From Sanchytrium tribonematis (Eukaryota > Sanchytriomycota > Sanchytriomycetes > Sanchytriales > Sanchytriaceae): DNA of 64,000 nt. Below the pieces are notes generated by a model. It saw nothing but the letters and a program-made list of their open reading frames with translations. It was not told where the DNA came from and ran no database searches. Position numbers and translations under genes: made by a program. This document shows, piece by piece, positions 18,744-29,174 of the stretch; position 1 is the stretch's first letter; every line of letters starts with the position of its first letter. The DNA lies in the NCBI GenBank assembly GCA_018985235.1, contig JADGIG010000004.1, forward strand, positions 1 to 64,000, written 5' to 3'.

Positions 18744-20804
18744 TCAAGATATGTATCTCTGCTGAATTTTTAATAAAATATCTCGAATCTCATATTGAAA
18801 TTCTCTGGACCAACTTTTAAAATTGGTGAGATATTTTACAAGTTGTATTATTTCGTCTGCAAAGTCACAATAACCCTTCTCGACTAGCAAGTCTAGATAA
18901 TCATAAAGATTAACCTTGTCTCTATCAGACGGTGGCCCAATTTGTTGGTTGCTTATTATCCAATCGTTAATACTTTTCAGAATATCTTTTCGCTTAGTAA
19001 GACCTAGGTATTCTGGGATTCCTCTCTTTTCTAGAGCCGCTGGTGATAGGTTTCTAGCTTTTTTCAGCTTTTCCAATAAGCCATTTTCATTTTTCTCTCG
19101 CCTCCAGTTATTATATACTTCTACCTGAAGGGAAGAGGGTAGTTCGTCATAAACACTTTGATTAATTTCTTCAAAAAAGTCATCATTATAGCCTCTTTTC
19201 TTTGGTTTTTCGATTGGAGGTTTCTCTGAAACTTTGATTAGGTTTTGAAATTGAATGCCAACGCCTCTTAGATCTTTGACATCCTTTTTGTAAAACGAGA
19301 CCAATTTTTTTACAATTTGAAGAATTTTAGCCTCGTCATTTGTCTTTTGAAAAGATTCAGAGAAAGAAATGGAGTCGCAAATTCCGTGGCCTAAATATTT
19401 TGAGGGTTCCACTGGTTGACCTTCTGCTCTGACCATTAATTTCAGCACGCACTTTTGACAGAGAGATTCTTCGTTTTTTAAGCGGCAAACGGCCTGATTA
19501 TTGAGACCTACTATAAATTCATTTAGTTCCTCGTGAGTGTTAAACCTAATGCCCCAATTGATTTCAGCAGAAACACTCTGCCTTTCTTCAGTTTGGTCGT
19601 TCAATTCCCTGTCATCTATTCCTCTTACCATTTTAAAAATAGTTTCGCCTTTTTTAATTCCAAATTTTTCTTGTAAAAATTGACAACTTTTCTCTAATAA
19701 TTTTTCGCAGTCGTTAATTCCAAAATCTTGCATATTTCTTTTTAACTTCCAGCCTATTCCAGGTAAAATATCGACTGTTTGTCGAAAAATAAAGTTTTGA
19801 AAGTCACTTTTAGAAAATATTTGCAAGCCGTCTGGTTTCGCTTTTTTTGTAGCAATTCTGGCAATAAGTTTTGAGTGACCTATACCTGCACTTGCTGTGA
19901 TTTTTGAAGCATCAAAGATCGTTTTTCTTATGCTTTCAACATAAGAGGAAGATGAATTTAAATCATCAACTTTTGACGATATATCAATAAAGGCTTCATC
20001 ACACGAAACTGACTCAATTTCATCACAATTTTTGATCAGTATATCGTAAAATATTCTCGATATTGTTTTATAGTGATCAAAGTCGTACGGCAACACAAGC
20101 AGATCTGGGCAATGTTTTTTTGCGGTTCCCATTGACATGCCATTTCTAATACCATAGTTTCTTGCAATATAATTGCATGAAGCAATATCTGCAGAACTTG
20201 AGTTGGGGTTGCTGCCATGACTGACGCAAACTGGTTTGTCTCTATGTTGCGGGGATTTCAAAAGAGAAGCGGAAACAAAAAATGCATCTAAATCAAAATG
20301 ACATATAATCTTCTCATCAGATTTCGGCAGACTTCTTTTAAAATTTGAGCACCAGGATTTTAGCTCGGATTTCCAAAGACTCAAATAATGTAAACGACTT
20401 TGCTTGTAAAATTCCTTTATGAAATTCTGACTTCCTGAAAGCAAGAAGCTCTGATACTCCAAGAGCTTGCTGTTTTCGATACTTTCTAAAATGAATTTTG
20501 GAACCACAACCTTTTTCTTCTCCCACATTTTTTTCTTTGATTCTGACAATTCTTCAGCTATAAAAAAATCTACTTCACTCAGTCGATATTGCTCATACTT
20601 TCCTCCATTTATCAAAATCATTTCTTTGAGCTCCATAAATGGTGGAGTGGTTGTCCCATTTATGTGAAATGTCAAATTCCTAAAAATTTGGGATTTTAAA
20701 GTCGCAGCTTGGTTTTGCTTCTTGAGTTTTTCAATTTTGTTGTTCATATAGACACCAAATTCCCCAAATTTTGGAGTTGGTAATTTCTTTTCATTCTGCT
20801 TCAT
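18744..20804 (-). CDS. REV1: REV1 translesion DNA polymerase
   Basis: The 686-residue protein begins with a BRCT-like domain at about 40-120. The Y-family polymerase starts at HFDLDAFFVSASL near 170 and has the second catalytic carboxylates in SCDEAFIDIS near 268. ASAGIGHSKLIARIATKKAK and KPDGLQ mark the fingers/palm. Toward the C-terminus DELPSSLQVEVYNNW resembles a ubiquitin-binding motif, and the final about 90 residues match the helical REV1 domain that recruits other polymerases. REV1 inserts dCMP opposite abasic sites and organises lesion bypass with Pol zeta. At 686 residues it is compact (human 1251). No intron. Confidence 0.9.
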   Translation of the reverse strand: MKQNEKKLPTPKFGEFGVYMNNKIEKLKKQNQAATLKSQIFRNLTFHINGTTTPPFMELKEMILINGGKYEQYRLSEVDFFIAEELSESKKKMWEKKKVVVPKFILESIENSKLLEYQSFLLSGSQNFIKEFYKQSRLHYLSLWKSELKSWCSNFKRSLPKSDEKIICHFDLDAFFVSASLLKSPQHRDKPVCVSHGSNPNSSSADIASCNYIARNYGIRNGMSMGTAKKHCPDLLVLPYDFDHYKTISRIFYDILIKNCDEIESVSCDEAFIDISSKVDDLNSSSSYVESIRKTIFDASKITASAGIGHSKLIARIATKKAKPDGLQIFSKSDFQNFIFRQTVDILPGIGWKLKRNMQDFGINDCEKLLEKSCQFLQEKFGIKKGETIFKMVRGIDDRELNDQTEERQSVSAEINWGIRFNTHEELNEFIVGLNNQAVCRLKNEESLCQKCVLKLMVRAEGQPVEPSKYLGHGICDSISFSESFQKTNDEAKILQIVKKLVSFYKKDVKDLRGVGIQFQNLIKVSEKPPIEKPKKRGYNDDFFEEINQSVYDELPSSLQVEVYNNWRREKNENGLLEKLKKARNLSPAALEKRGIPEYLGLTKRKDILKSINDWIISNQQIGPPSDRDKVNLYDYLDLLVEKGYCDFADEIIQLVKYLTNFKSWSREFQYEIRDILLKIQQRYIS

Positions 20805-20839
20805 GCGATCAGATCAAACTTGACAAAAGGGAGAATTTA

Positions 20840-22600
20840 TTAATGATGAAACAATCTTAAATTTGTAAAACAGTATGTCATTCCATATTCATTTGCTTTT
20901 TTGATAACTGCGTCGTCTTGTATCGAGCCACCAGGTGCAGCAACATATTTTACACCGGATTGGTAAGCCCTTTCTACATTGTCAAAGAATGGGAAAAATG
21001 CGTCAGAACTTAATGATACACCCTTCAAATTTTTAACAAAATCCCTTTTTTCAATATCAGTAAGCGGATCCGGAACGACCTCAAATAGAGTTTTTGCAAA
21101 AGTGGATTCCAGATCTATAATTCCCTCCACATACTGGTCTATAGCATTCGATTTATCTGCTCTTTTTGTCCCGGCTCGAAATTGAAGGTTAAGCACTTTT
21201 GGATGTCTTCTTAACCACCAATTGTTTGCTTTGTTTCCAGCCAATCTTGTACAATGGATTCTGGATTGCTGTCCTGCGCCAAGTCCAATGACCATACCAT
21301 TCAATGCGTAACAGACCGAATTGGATTGAGTGTATTTGAGGGCAATCGTAGCAACAATGAGGTCGGTCATCGCATTGGCGGGAAGTTCTTTAGAAGTAGT
21401 CACAATATCTTTTAGTATGCTATTACCAATTTGTAAATTATTGCGTTTTTGCTTTAGCGATATTCCAAAAACTTCTCTCGTTTCAGAATCTTCTGGCTCA
21501 TATTCAGCATCGATTTGCAAAACACAATACTTTCCACCTTTCTTCTTCCTCAAAATATCTATTGCATCGATTGAATAGCCTGGGGCGATTATTCCATCAC
21601 TTACTTCTTTCGCTATCAATCGCGCAGTTGCCTCGTCACAAAAGTCACTTAATGCAACAAAATCACCAAAGCTAGACATTCTGTCAGCACCTCGAGCTCT
21701 GGCATAAGCAGAAGCAATTGGAGTTAATTCCATTCCTTCTACCATATACATTCTTCTCTCGACTTCATCAAGTTCTTTAGCGATGGCGACACCTGCTGGG
21801 CTGACATGTTTAAAAGAAGCGGCTGCGGGCTTTCCAACCGAAGCCTTTACTTCTTTAACAAGAGGCCAGGCATTTAAGGCATCCAATAAGTTGATATAGC
21901 CAGGACTTCCGTTTAAAACTTTGAAAGGTAACGCTCCATTTTTTAAATATACGCTAGCTGGTTTTTGGTGAGGGTTGGCGCCATATCGTAATGGAATAAG
22001 GGACTGGGGCTCCCCATATAACTCACGAAAGTAGTAGGATATAGCATTGTCATAATCCGCAGTATGAGAAAATGCTTTTAATGCCAACTTTTGCCTGACA
22101 CCTAAAGAGATAACTCCATCTTTATCTAATTGTTCATTGACAATATTATAATCTTTCGGATCGCAAATAACTGTAACTCGCTCATGGTTCTTCGCTGCTG
22201 CGCGCAAAAGAGTGACACCACCAATATCAATTTGTTCCACAGCTTCAGACAAATCAATATTTTCTGAAGCTATAGTTTTTTGAAAAGGATAAAGATTACA
22301 AACAACTATATCGATATAATCATAACCTCGGGTCTTCATGTCGTTATTATCAGAATCAATACTCCTTGCCAAGATTCCACCATGTACAGCAGGGTGCAAC
22401 GTTTTGACACGACCTCCCAACATTTCTGGTGCCTTGGTAATGTCTGCCACATCTATTACCTCTAAGCCGGCTTCTCTTAATTTTGTGGCAGTACCACCAC
22501 TAGCTATAAGTTTCGCGTGTTTGCTCAAGGCCTTGGCAAATTCTACCAAATTTGTTTTGTCACTTACAGACAACAAAGCTAGTTTCATGGAGAAATCCAT
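20840..22600 (-). CDS. ADE17: ATIC: AICAR transformylase / IMP cyclohydrolase
   Basis: The 586-residue protein matches the bifunctional purine enzyme (Ade16/Ade17, PurH). The N-terminal IMP cyclohydrolase domain has [39 protein letters not shown] and HGGILA. The C-terminal transformylase has [13 protein letters not shown] (Lys-His proton shuttle), [27 protein letters not shown] and APGGSIQDD. It catalyses the last two steps of de novo IMP synthesis in the cytosol, so this organism is not a complete purine auxotroph at this step. ATCCTTTGT precedes its ATG and UreF ends 19 nt upstream on the same strand. Confidence 0.95.
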   Translation of the reverse strand: MDFSMKLALLSVSDKTNLVEFAKALSKHAKLIASGGTATKLREAGLEVIDVADITKAPEMLGGRVKTLHPAVHGGILARSIDSDNNDMKTRGYDYIDIVVCNLYPFQKTIASENIDLSEAVEQIDIGGVTLLRAAAKNHERVTVICDPKDYNIVNEQLDKDGVISLGVRQKLALKAFSHTADYDNAISYYFRELYGEPQSLIPLRYGANPHQKPASVYLKNGALPFKVLNGSPGYINLLDALNAWPLVKEVKASVGKPAAASFKHVSPAGVAIAKELDEVERRMYMVEGMELTPIASAYARARGADRMSSFGDFVALSDFCDEATARLIAKEVSDGIIAPGYSIDAIDILRKKKGGKYCVLQIDAEYEPEDSETREVFGISLKQKRNNLQIGNSILKDIVTTSKELPANAMTDLIVATIALKYTQSNSVCYALNGMVIGLGAGQQSRIHCTRLAGNKANNWWLRRHPKVLNLQFRAGTKRADKSNAIDQYVEGIIDLESTFAKTLFEVVPDPLTDIEKRDFVKNLKGVSLSSDAFFPFFDNVERAYQSGVKYVAAPGGSIQDDAVIKKANEYGMTYCFTNLRLFHH

Positions 22601-22619
22601 AAACTTACAAAGGATTTTA

Positions 22620-23360
22620 TTAGGACATAAATAGTTTAGTATTCAGTGTTGAATGAAGCCCTTGATATATATCTAGAGAAGGATTTTTTTGATGTAAGCT
22701 GTTTTCTGTAATAAAATTCAATACAGTGAATGGCTTCGGGATAATCGTAGTAGAATAAGAGGTAATTAAGTCAGCTATCACGTTTTCTTGAGAAAGCATG
22801 AACTCTTGGGAAAGATACGAGTCCATTATATCTAATCGAATAGATGCGTTAACAATGTTCTTTAAAAAGGTCATCAAATACAGAAAACACGCCTGGGTTT
22901 CCAACAAACCAATTTCTTTTGCAAATATACCGAAAACAATAGGAAGATACTGCGGAGAATCTGAAATCAGAGCAATTGAAGACTCAATGCCGTCGCATCT
23001 AGTTCGCAAGAATGATTTACAGACTGATGACAAAAATGTTTTACCTTGAATTTCACTACTTTCTATTTTTATATCATTAATATTTAAAACTTCATATGCT
23101 CTGATCAATCCAGACAGTATTCCCTTGTCTTTTGAATTATGAAATGCTCCGCAAAGAAACGGCAATTCCATGGCGCTCATTTCTAGACAATCCAAGATAT
23201 AACTTTTTATTTCGTCGTGCCCACCCATGCTCTTCAAAACTTCAACGCCATTTGAGAAGCAAAATGAACCTGATGGGAACGAACTATCACTTAATAGGTA
23301 CAACAATAAATCATAGGAGATCATTTCAGTTTTAAATAATTGACCATATAATAACAGCAT
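22620..23360 (-). CDS. ureF: Urease accessory protein UreF
   Basis: The 246-residue protein shows the UreF signature [23 protein letters not shown] near the N-terminus (the [11 protein letters not shown] block) and [22 protein letters not shown] in the middle, the usual all-helical layout. UreF binds UreG and UreH/D and gates delivery of nickel and CO2 into apo-urease. Its presence implies a nickel urease; other urease genes are not in this window. A second ATG 12 codons in (MISYDLL) is the more usual UreF start. The stop lies in TAATAAA. Confidence 0.88.
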   Translation of the reverse strand: MLLLYGQLFKTEMISYDLLLYLLSDSSFPSGSFCFSNGVEVLKSMGGHDEIKSYILDCLEMSAMELPFLCGAFHNSKDKGILSGLIRAYEVLNINDIKIESSEIQGKTFLSSVCKSFLRTRCDGIESSIALISDSPQYLPIVFGIFAKEIGLLETQACFLYLMTFLKNIVNASIRLDIMDSYLSQEFMLSQENVIADLITSYSTTIIPKPFTVLNFITENSLHQKNPSLDIYQGLHSTLNTKLFMS

Positions 23361-23456
23361 TTAATGCTTGCTGAATCAGGTAATACTTTTTAAAAAATTG
23401 GAAAATCTATATTGATTTTTTTTGCTTCAGGTCAACAACACCTTTCAGTGAAAATT

Positions 23457-24260
23457 ATGAGTGGCTTAGTTGGTTTGATGAATAGACCTCAACCAGACGA
23501 AATATCAAGATTTGTAAACAAGTTTCTACAAGATACTGAAAAAAACATGAACACTATATCCAAAAATGTAGATAATTTGGTAACTACCGAGAAAAAGGTT
23601 AGAAAACATGTCCTTCATTTTTCTTCAGCTTTAAAAACGTGCGCAGACACTGAACTACCACAAACAAGGTTAGCTATGGCTGGAATATCAGAAGCGCTCC
23701 AAGATATTCAAGCTTATCGAAAAATAATGTATGACACCATTGAATCGAGAGTCCAACAACCGCTTCAACTTTACAAGACTTTCGTTGCAAAGGCAAAAGA
23801 CGACTTGAAGTCCAGGGAGTCTGCTCGGAAGAGAGAGACAGAAAAACAAACTTTGATGGAAAAATTGGCCATAAAAGAAACCAACCGGGCAAAAATTACT
23901 AAAGGGCATCTTGAGCTAGCTGGGGCAAATCATGAGATGTTCCACACTTCCTTGGCTTTGGCTGAACATGTTGATTCACTGGAAGCCAAAAAGATAACCG
24001 ATATCAGGGCAATATTAAAGGATTATCTGACTATCCAGATGGAATTCCACTGTCGATCTCTTGAGGTTTTAACAGACGCGGTAGGTTTTCTAGATTCTTG
24101 CGAAATGGAAAACGATTTGGGTGAAATTCGAGAGCGAATGCGTACAATCGGATTGGGGGATTACAATAAACAATCAGTTTACTCTTATGCCAAACACTTT
24201 TTATCAAGAATATTTTTTCCATGTTCGTCGTATTCTTGTTTAGTAACCCACATGCTTTGA
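23457..24260 (+). CDS. CIBAR/FAM92 BAR-domain protein
   Basis: The first ATG is at 23457 ([11 protein letters not shown]), giving 267 residues. Most of the protein is one long BAR-like coiled coil matching the CIBAR (FAM92) family: [39 protein letters not shown] with RESARKRE, and [18 protein letters not shown]1 binds membranes and Chibby at the ciliary base, so the gene suggests a flagellated life stage. The last about 25 residues, after LGDYNK, lie antisense to the ARP4 C-terminus: the convergent coding regions overlap by 76 nt. It is a single exon. Confidence 0.78.
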   Translation: MSGLVGLMNRPQPDEISRFVNKFLQDTEKNMNTISKNVDNLVTTEKKVRKHVLHFSSALKTCADTELPQTRLAMAGISEALQDIQAYRKIMYDTIESRVQQPLQLYKTFVAKAKDDLKSRESARKRETEKQTLMEKLAIKETNRAKITKGHLELAGANHEMFHTSLALAEHVDSLEAKKITDIRAILKDYLTIQMEFHCRSLEVLTDAVGFLDSCEMENDLGEIRERMRTIGLGDYNKQSVYSYAKHFLSRIFFPCSSYSCLVTHML

Positions 24261-25340
24261 AATGATTCACATGAAGCCAATATGGAACCTCCAATCCAAG
24301 AGCCAAATCTCCTATCACTAGACTGAGAACCAGCGTAGACTTTCACTTTACCCTTCATTATGCCGGATCGTTGTATTTCAGCCTACATTACAAAATTTTA
24401 CCTCCAGTCTTTCAGTAAATCCAGGAATTGAGGATGTTCCACCAGTCAGAACAATATTTTGAGGTAACAAATTTTTACATTCATTGTCGCACGAATCGTA
24501 AGAAGCTTGTATCATTTTTATAAGTGTGGGAGTGTTTGGATATACAGAGCTGGGATTAAATATAATATCAGTCACATATGGTTCTTTCGTAAATAACTTA
24601 TTAAACCCATCAGGAAACTCGAAAGGCCTACCTGTCACTTGCTGCCCAGGCATGTAGGCATTTCCGGTTAAAACATGCTCTTTAAACACGTGAATAGAAA
24701 GGTCTTGCAAATGTCTCAAAAGTTTAGAATCAATCTTTAGAGGAGAGCGGTGCTTTGGATCTGGCAACTTTCCAGATTCTACAATAGGTTTTTCTTGTAA
24801 CAAGACAGATGGATACGGTTCATAATGATATTCTTTCTTTAAGGATTGAAATATATATTCGGTAAGACTCTTTCCAGCAACAGTGGAAGTTTGCAAGCTG
24901 TTCTTAATGTGATAGCCTTCGTGCACCGCACACACACTTGTATGTGAATGTCCCACATCAACAACAAGGGCATTAGTTTTTGACGCATGAAAAGCATTCA
25001 ACACAGGTCTACAGCAAAAGTACAAGGCAGGAACATGCTCAAAGAGAGTTTCCATCAAGTCACCACGAGCATCATTCCCTGGTGTATCTGGTATCATCAA
25101 AGAATGCTCATTGATATCTAAACCAAGATATTGATATGATTGTTCCAAAAGAGCTTCAAGGGACTCTTCTTTTAGCAAAGAAGTCGATGATGGACGAAAC
25201 AGATGTGTAAAAGTTTGTTCGTGATCAGTAAATAAAGTTGAAGAAGTAACAAAGGACGGGAGATCTGCACCAGCATGTCCAAATTTTGTCTCGTATTTGC
25301 CACAATCAAACACCAAAGGATTTCGCTCAACAAATGTCAT
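24185..25340 (-). CDS. ARP4: Actin-related protein 4 (ARP4/BAF53)
   Basis: Exons 24402-25340 and 24185-24382 join across a 19-nt intron to give 378 residues. The actin fold is evident in [38 protein letters not shown] and [13 protein letters not shown]. The sequence ends [11 protein letters not shown] like Arp4 proteins. Arp4 pairs with actin in NuA4, INO80 and SWR1-type chromatin complexes and does not polymerise. It is shorter than human BAF53A (429). Without splicing the protein would stop right after TERLE. The second exon overlaps the CIBAR coding end. TTCTCCTTTGT lies directly before the ATG. Confidence 0.93.
24383..24401 (-). other. 19-nt intron, ARP4 (phase 0)
   Basis: The intron is GTAAAATTTTGTAATGTAG. 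Removing it joins GFTERLE to [13 protein letters not shown], the conserved Arp4 continuation. It lies at 83% of the CDS. Confidence 0.96.
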
Positions 25341-25341
25341 T

Positions 25342-25352
25342 ACAAAGGAGAA
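25342..25352 (-). promoter_or_regulatory. TTCTCCTTTGT motif upstream of ARP4
   Basis: Identical 11-mer to that before the nucleoporin gene, here ending 1 nt before the ARP4 ATG on the minus strand. The function is inferred from its repeated position. Confidence 0.35.
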
Positions 25353-25365
25353 ATTAGTAGAAAAT

Positions 25366-28362
25366 TTATTGTCCTAACATTGGCTTTCCGCTTGCAAGTC
25401 TCTTAAAATCATTGATTACACTGACAATACCTCTGTACCTCATATTTTGAAAAAGATATCCTTCACTTGTAATTTTAAAAGAAACTTGTTGGATTTGGCT
25501 TTCTGGAGTGGGCTTAAAAGAAATTAAACACATCGTCGGTTTAGAATAATCAAAATGAACCAAGTAAGGTACCGATTTCCCTTTTTTTGCCAAGGCATCC
25601 AACATCGAACGAACTTGCGACTCATTTTTAGCTACGAATTTTCCGCATTTTAACATTTCAGAGACAAAATTTTGAATACGGTTAACGTATTGAGAAACAG
25701 CGTTTTCTGGGTTTTCAAATCTGGCAGATGGATCCTCTGAGATAGTCCAGTAACCGTGCATAGAATCCTGCTGCAATTCAACATTTCCAAACAAGTTATT
25801 TGCAATGACCCAGGTCAAGTTGACAAAGTTTTCACCACTCCGGCTCGGACGAAAACAATACCAGCTATTTTTTTCAGACCTTAAATATTTACAGCAAGAT
25901 TTGAAATCCAGATTTTTATACTTATCATTTTGTGAAAATCTCACATTAGACTGAGCCTTTTCACGTACTTCTTTAGCCTTTTTAAGATCCACATCCCTTC
26001 TGTTAAAACCGAAAAATGGATCAAGCTCCACAGAAACTTCATAAAAATGATAAAGAATTTTCCTCCTACCTTTGTTTTCATAACCAAAACCATCGTTTTC
26101 ACCATAATAGTCCTGTTGCTCTGTGCGCAGATTCAACGCTCCATCCAAAGTCACCTGGAATAGTTCAAGATGGCGATTTTTAATAGCCAAACGCATCGGA
26201 AATCCTGAATGAAGGTGATCAAAAATGTCAAAGGTTTGTGGTCTCTTGTATGCGTCAATTATGTCACTCTTATCAACTTTGGCACATAGACCACACTCTA
26301 AAACAAAAAAGCAGCATTTTTCTGACATATTTTTTAATTCACCGTAAACATGTGAGTTGATGGAAAATGTATTGTCTGTTTCACCCGTCACATAGTAAAA
26401 AATTTTGTTTGTTTCCTCGCTATGTTTTTTTAGCCTAGGTCTTTGGTCTTCATATCTATCAATAAGAGCGGTTCGAATATCTTCAACCAAATCAGAGATC
26501 TGCTGCGGGTTGGCGTTGTTCATGGCATTTGCCAAATGACTAGCGAAGCTACGCAATTCCAGAGCTTTCAATTTGTTTTGGCGATCAGGATCGTCAGTAA
26601 GTTTAGAAACACACCGACTCAAGTTTTGAGGGTCTATTTCTTCTTCAGTTTCTTCGATAGCATCGCTACAAATTTTTCTGGCGATAACATAATTTGAAGG
26701 ATTGATTTTCATATCGTCCAAAGGATCTGCGTATTCAATTTCAGAGTCTCCGATTCTAATAACTTCAGCAGCAACTTCAAACTCTTCTTTTGTCAAAATA
26801 GATTCAGTAGAGTCTGCAACATACAAGTCAGCTCTTGAATAAATGACTTGATCGTCGCTAGCCAAAATAGTTTGAATAATATCTTTTGCTCGGCTTCTGT
26901 GAATTCCTTTTATAAATTGGATCACACCATGCAAATGAGGACGATGTAACACGTAATTGATGTCTACTCCAATAGTCTCGATTATTTTTTTTAATACTGC
27001 ATGTAGTTCCTCAAAAAGAGTGTCTTCCGGAATTTGATCTTGATACGGATGCAACGGGAGCATAAGATAATCGTTTTCCTTATTAAAGAGAGAGCATATT
27101 TCAAATGTGGGATTTATAAAATATCGCGCTAGACTAACAAGATATTTTTCTGGTTCAGTGTACTGTGATTCTTCTTTAGTATTTTTGGGAAGTTCTGGAC
27201 TTACAAAAACGTTCTCTTCATACCTTGCGTACTTTTTAATTCTAGCGAAATAATCACCCACAAAAGTAAGAAAAAAAGGGAGACTTTGAGAAACAGTGTT
27301 CTTTTCGTATGGAAATTTTCCTTCACTTAAGATAAACTCCAAGGCATCTTTCGCATTTATACCTTGACCACCAATCACTACACCCACAATGTTAAACTCG
27401 CTCATAACAAGGTCATAAGTTTTGACTCTCCTATCACGAAAAGCATTACCACGATCACTGGAAGTAAAAATAAAAGAATCAACTAAATAGCCATCCTTGT
27501 TAATAACAGCACCATTTAAATCCCTATTGTCATAGCCCAATGCTAATATGAACGACTCGTCATCTAAAGACACCGGACATTGAAAATGTGCTAATTCATG
27601 CAAATTTTTACCGCATTCCTTGGACACATATTTGATGGCTTCAGACTTGAGGTTATCAATGAACTTGTGCTTTGCGATTTCTCCCAATTTTGAAATAGCT
27701 GCCTCGCAAATCTCAATTCTTTCCGCATTCCAATCTGAATCAATTAGACCGTTGAAAAATTCAGACTGCCAAGTAGATCTGAGATTGGAGAGATCCATTG
27801 ACCAGTCTAGGTATAATAGTGAACTTTGGACCCCTTCCATTATTATCATAATCTGATGCTCTTCATAGGCTCCAATAGGCTTATTCGAAATATATTTGCA
27901 AGGATAAAGAAAATGAAACGGATCGATTTCACGAATTCCAAGCTCAGTTGGGTAAACATTGAGTTTGGTAAAGCTTTTGATGCTGTCACAAAATTTGGTT
28001 TGAATTTGAGATCTAGAAACAATTTGGTCGATAAGGGAATTCCTTAATAGTACTCTAAGTTGATTACCATCCTCAGTCAGATTGTGCGCGGCTATATCTA
28101 AGGATACCGCGGGATCGACTGGTATTTCATAACTTCTTCTATCGTTGATAATACTTTGTTCTAACTCTTCAATAGGAAAGAAAAACATAGAGCTCAACTC
28201 TTTTAAATATTCGGATTGTGCAAGATCGCCTTTCTTGACAGCCTTCTTTTCTCCAACCTGTTGTTCCTCTTGTTCTTCTTCTTGTGCTTCAAATGACCAC
28301 AGATACTCGCTTCCGTCGCCAAAAATGCTTAAAAGTAAATCTTGTGGCAAAATGGATTGCAT
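25366..28362 (-). CDS. SPT6: Transcription elongation factor SPT6
   Basis: The ATG at 28362 gives 998 residues. The protein starts at the SPT6 core (DLLLSIFGDGSEYLW). It contains the YqgF/Tex-like region (FNIVGVVIGGQG), a helix-hairpin-helix zone near 500 and an S1-like segment near 700. The C-terminal tandem SH2 domain includes GENFVNLTWVIANNLFGNVE and FRPSRSGENF. SPT6 travels with RNA polymerase II, binds H3-H4 and restores nucleosomes. The long acidic N-terminus of yeast and human SPT6 is missing here; the frame is open upstream but enters the divergent YIPF gene. The stop is embedded in AATAAA. Confidence 0.9.
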   Translation of the reverse strand: MQSILPQDLLLSIFGDGSEYLWSFEAQEEEQEEQQVGEKKAVKKGDLAQSEYLKELSSMFFFPIEELEQSIINDRRSYEIPVDPAVSLDIAAHNLTEDGNQLRVLLRNSLIDQIVSRSQIQTKFCDSIKSFTKLNVYPTELGIREIDPFHFLYPCKYISNKPIGAYEEHQIMIIMEGVQSSLLYLDWSMDLSNLRSTWQSEFFNGLIDSDWNAERIEICEAAISKLGEIAKHKFIDNLKSEAIKYVSKECGKNLHELAHFQCPVSLDDESFILALGYDNRDLNGAVINKDGYLVDSFIFTSSDRGNAFRDRRVKTYDLVMSEFNIVGVVIGGQGINAKDALEFILSEGKFPYEKNTVSQSLPFFLTFVGDYFARIKKYARYEENVFVSPELPKNTKEESQYTEPEKYLVSLARYFINPTFEICSLFNKENDYLMLPLHPYQDQIPEDTLFEELHAVLKKIIETIGVDINYVLHRPHLHGVIQFIKGIHRSRAKDIIQTILASDDQVIYSRADLYVADSTESILTKEEFEVAAEVIRIGDSEIEYADPLDDMKINPSNYVIARKICSDAIEETEEEIDPQNLSRCVSKLTDDPDRQNKLKALELRSFASHLANAMNNANPQQISDLVEDIRTALIDRYEDQRPRLKKHSEETNKIFYYVTGETDNTFSINSHVYGELKNMSEKCCFFVLECGLCAKVDKSDIIDAYKRPQTFDIFDHLHSGFPMRLAIKNRHLELFQVTLDGALNLRTEQQDYYGENDGFGYENKGRRKILYHFYEVSVELDPFFGFNRRDVDLKKAKEVREKAQSNVRFSQNDKYKNLDFKSCCKYLRSEKNSWYCFRPSRSGENFVNLTWVIANNLFGNVELQQDSMHGYWTISEDPSARFENPENAVSQYVNRIQNFVSEMLKCGKFVAKNESQVRSMLDALAKKGKSVPYLVHFDYSKPTMCLISFKPTPESQIQQVSFKITSEGYLFQNMRYRGIVSVINDFKRLASGKPMLGQ

Positions 28363-28395
28363 TAGAAACACGGAAGATCTGTCTTGAAACGCAAA

Positions 28396-29167
28396 ATGAG
28401 TTATGCAAAAATGGATGATAATCTTGATTTCCACGCAGGCGATTACACGCAGAAGAATATCAACCAAGTTCCTCCAAATTTAGTTGACGGGAACTCCCCT
28501 TCAGGAACAATCTGGTCCTTGAATTTTTACAAGAAATATTTTAACGTAGACTCTCATGCTATTTTAAAACGAGTAAGACTATCATTTGTTCCTAACCATA
28601 AATTAATTGACGAGATCTACGACAACCCCGATCTTTGGGGTCCCTTTTGGATTGCGACTTCCCTAATAATTTTACTGTTTGTAGGAAACTCTATTTTAAT
28701 GCTAATAGAGAACACTGCCGTTCAGCAAAATTATGATTTATCGGTTTTGTACCGTGCATTATCTATGGTCTATCCTTATGTATTCGGTATGCCTCTTGTC
28801 ATATGGATAGTTTGTAGATATTATTCAACTTCAACAACTTTTTTTGCTTTAGTTGATTTATATGGATACACATTATGTATCTGGTTGCCAATTGCTGTAT
28901 TTTTTTTTAACTTAGTGCTTAGCTGCTATACCCTACTCTTGGATTAGAATATTATTGATTATTGGTGCCTTTATCGTTTCTTCGGCTACGTTATTTACCA
29001 ATTTATATACGCTTTTGACTTCTACAATGTTTTCTCAAATGACTACTCGGCAAATGGACAAAAAGGTTGCCATGGGCTTAGGTGGAATCGTCGTTGGAGT
29101 TCATGGTATTTTTGCTATACTGTTTGGTTACTTTTTCTACACTATAAACATAAACAATATTAAGTAA
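28396..29167 (+). CDS. Yip1-family Golgi membrane protein (YIPF1/2-like)
   Basis: Exons 28396-28896 and 28916-29167 join through a 19-nt intron to give 250 residues. NPDLWGPFWIATSLIILLF near the middle is the YIPF1/2 signature, followed by five hydrophobic segments. Splicing joins YTLCIWLPIA to CLAAIPYSWIRILLIIG, restoring the fourth membrane span as in family members. YIPF proteins sit in ER/Golgi membranes, interact with Rab GTPases and shape vesicle traffic. The first ATG is at 28396 (MSYAKMDDN), 33 nt from the SPT6 ATG. The stop is followed by a second stop within TAATAAA. Confidence 0.86.
28897..28915 (+). other. 19-nt intron, YIPF gene (phase 0)
   Basis: The intron is GTATTTTTTTTTAACTTAG, with nine T residues and a TTAAC branch-like string. 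Removal gives LPIA-CLAAIPYSW. It lies at 67% of the CDS. Confidence 0.93.
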
Positions 29168-29174
29168 TAAAGAT

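Noticed and set aside
24066-24084. A 19-nt GT...TAG string inside the CIBAR gene
   Set aside because: Removing it creates an immediate stop and destroys BAR-domain sequence that matches the family unspliced. It lacks the TAAYNTAG end. It shows that length plus GT-AG alone is not enough to call an intron.
28363-28467. Extra 35 N-terminal codons on SPT6
   Set aside because: The extension begins without an ATG, crosses the start of the divergent YIPF gene and has a composition unlike SPT6.
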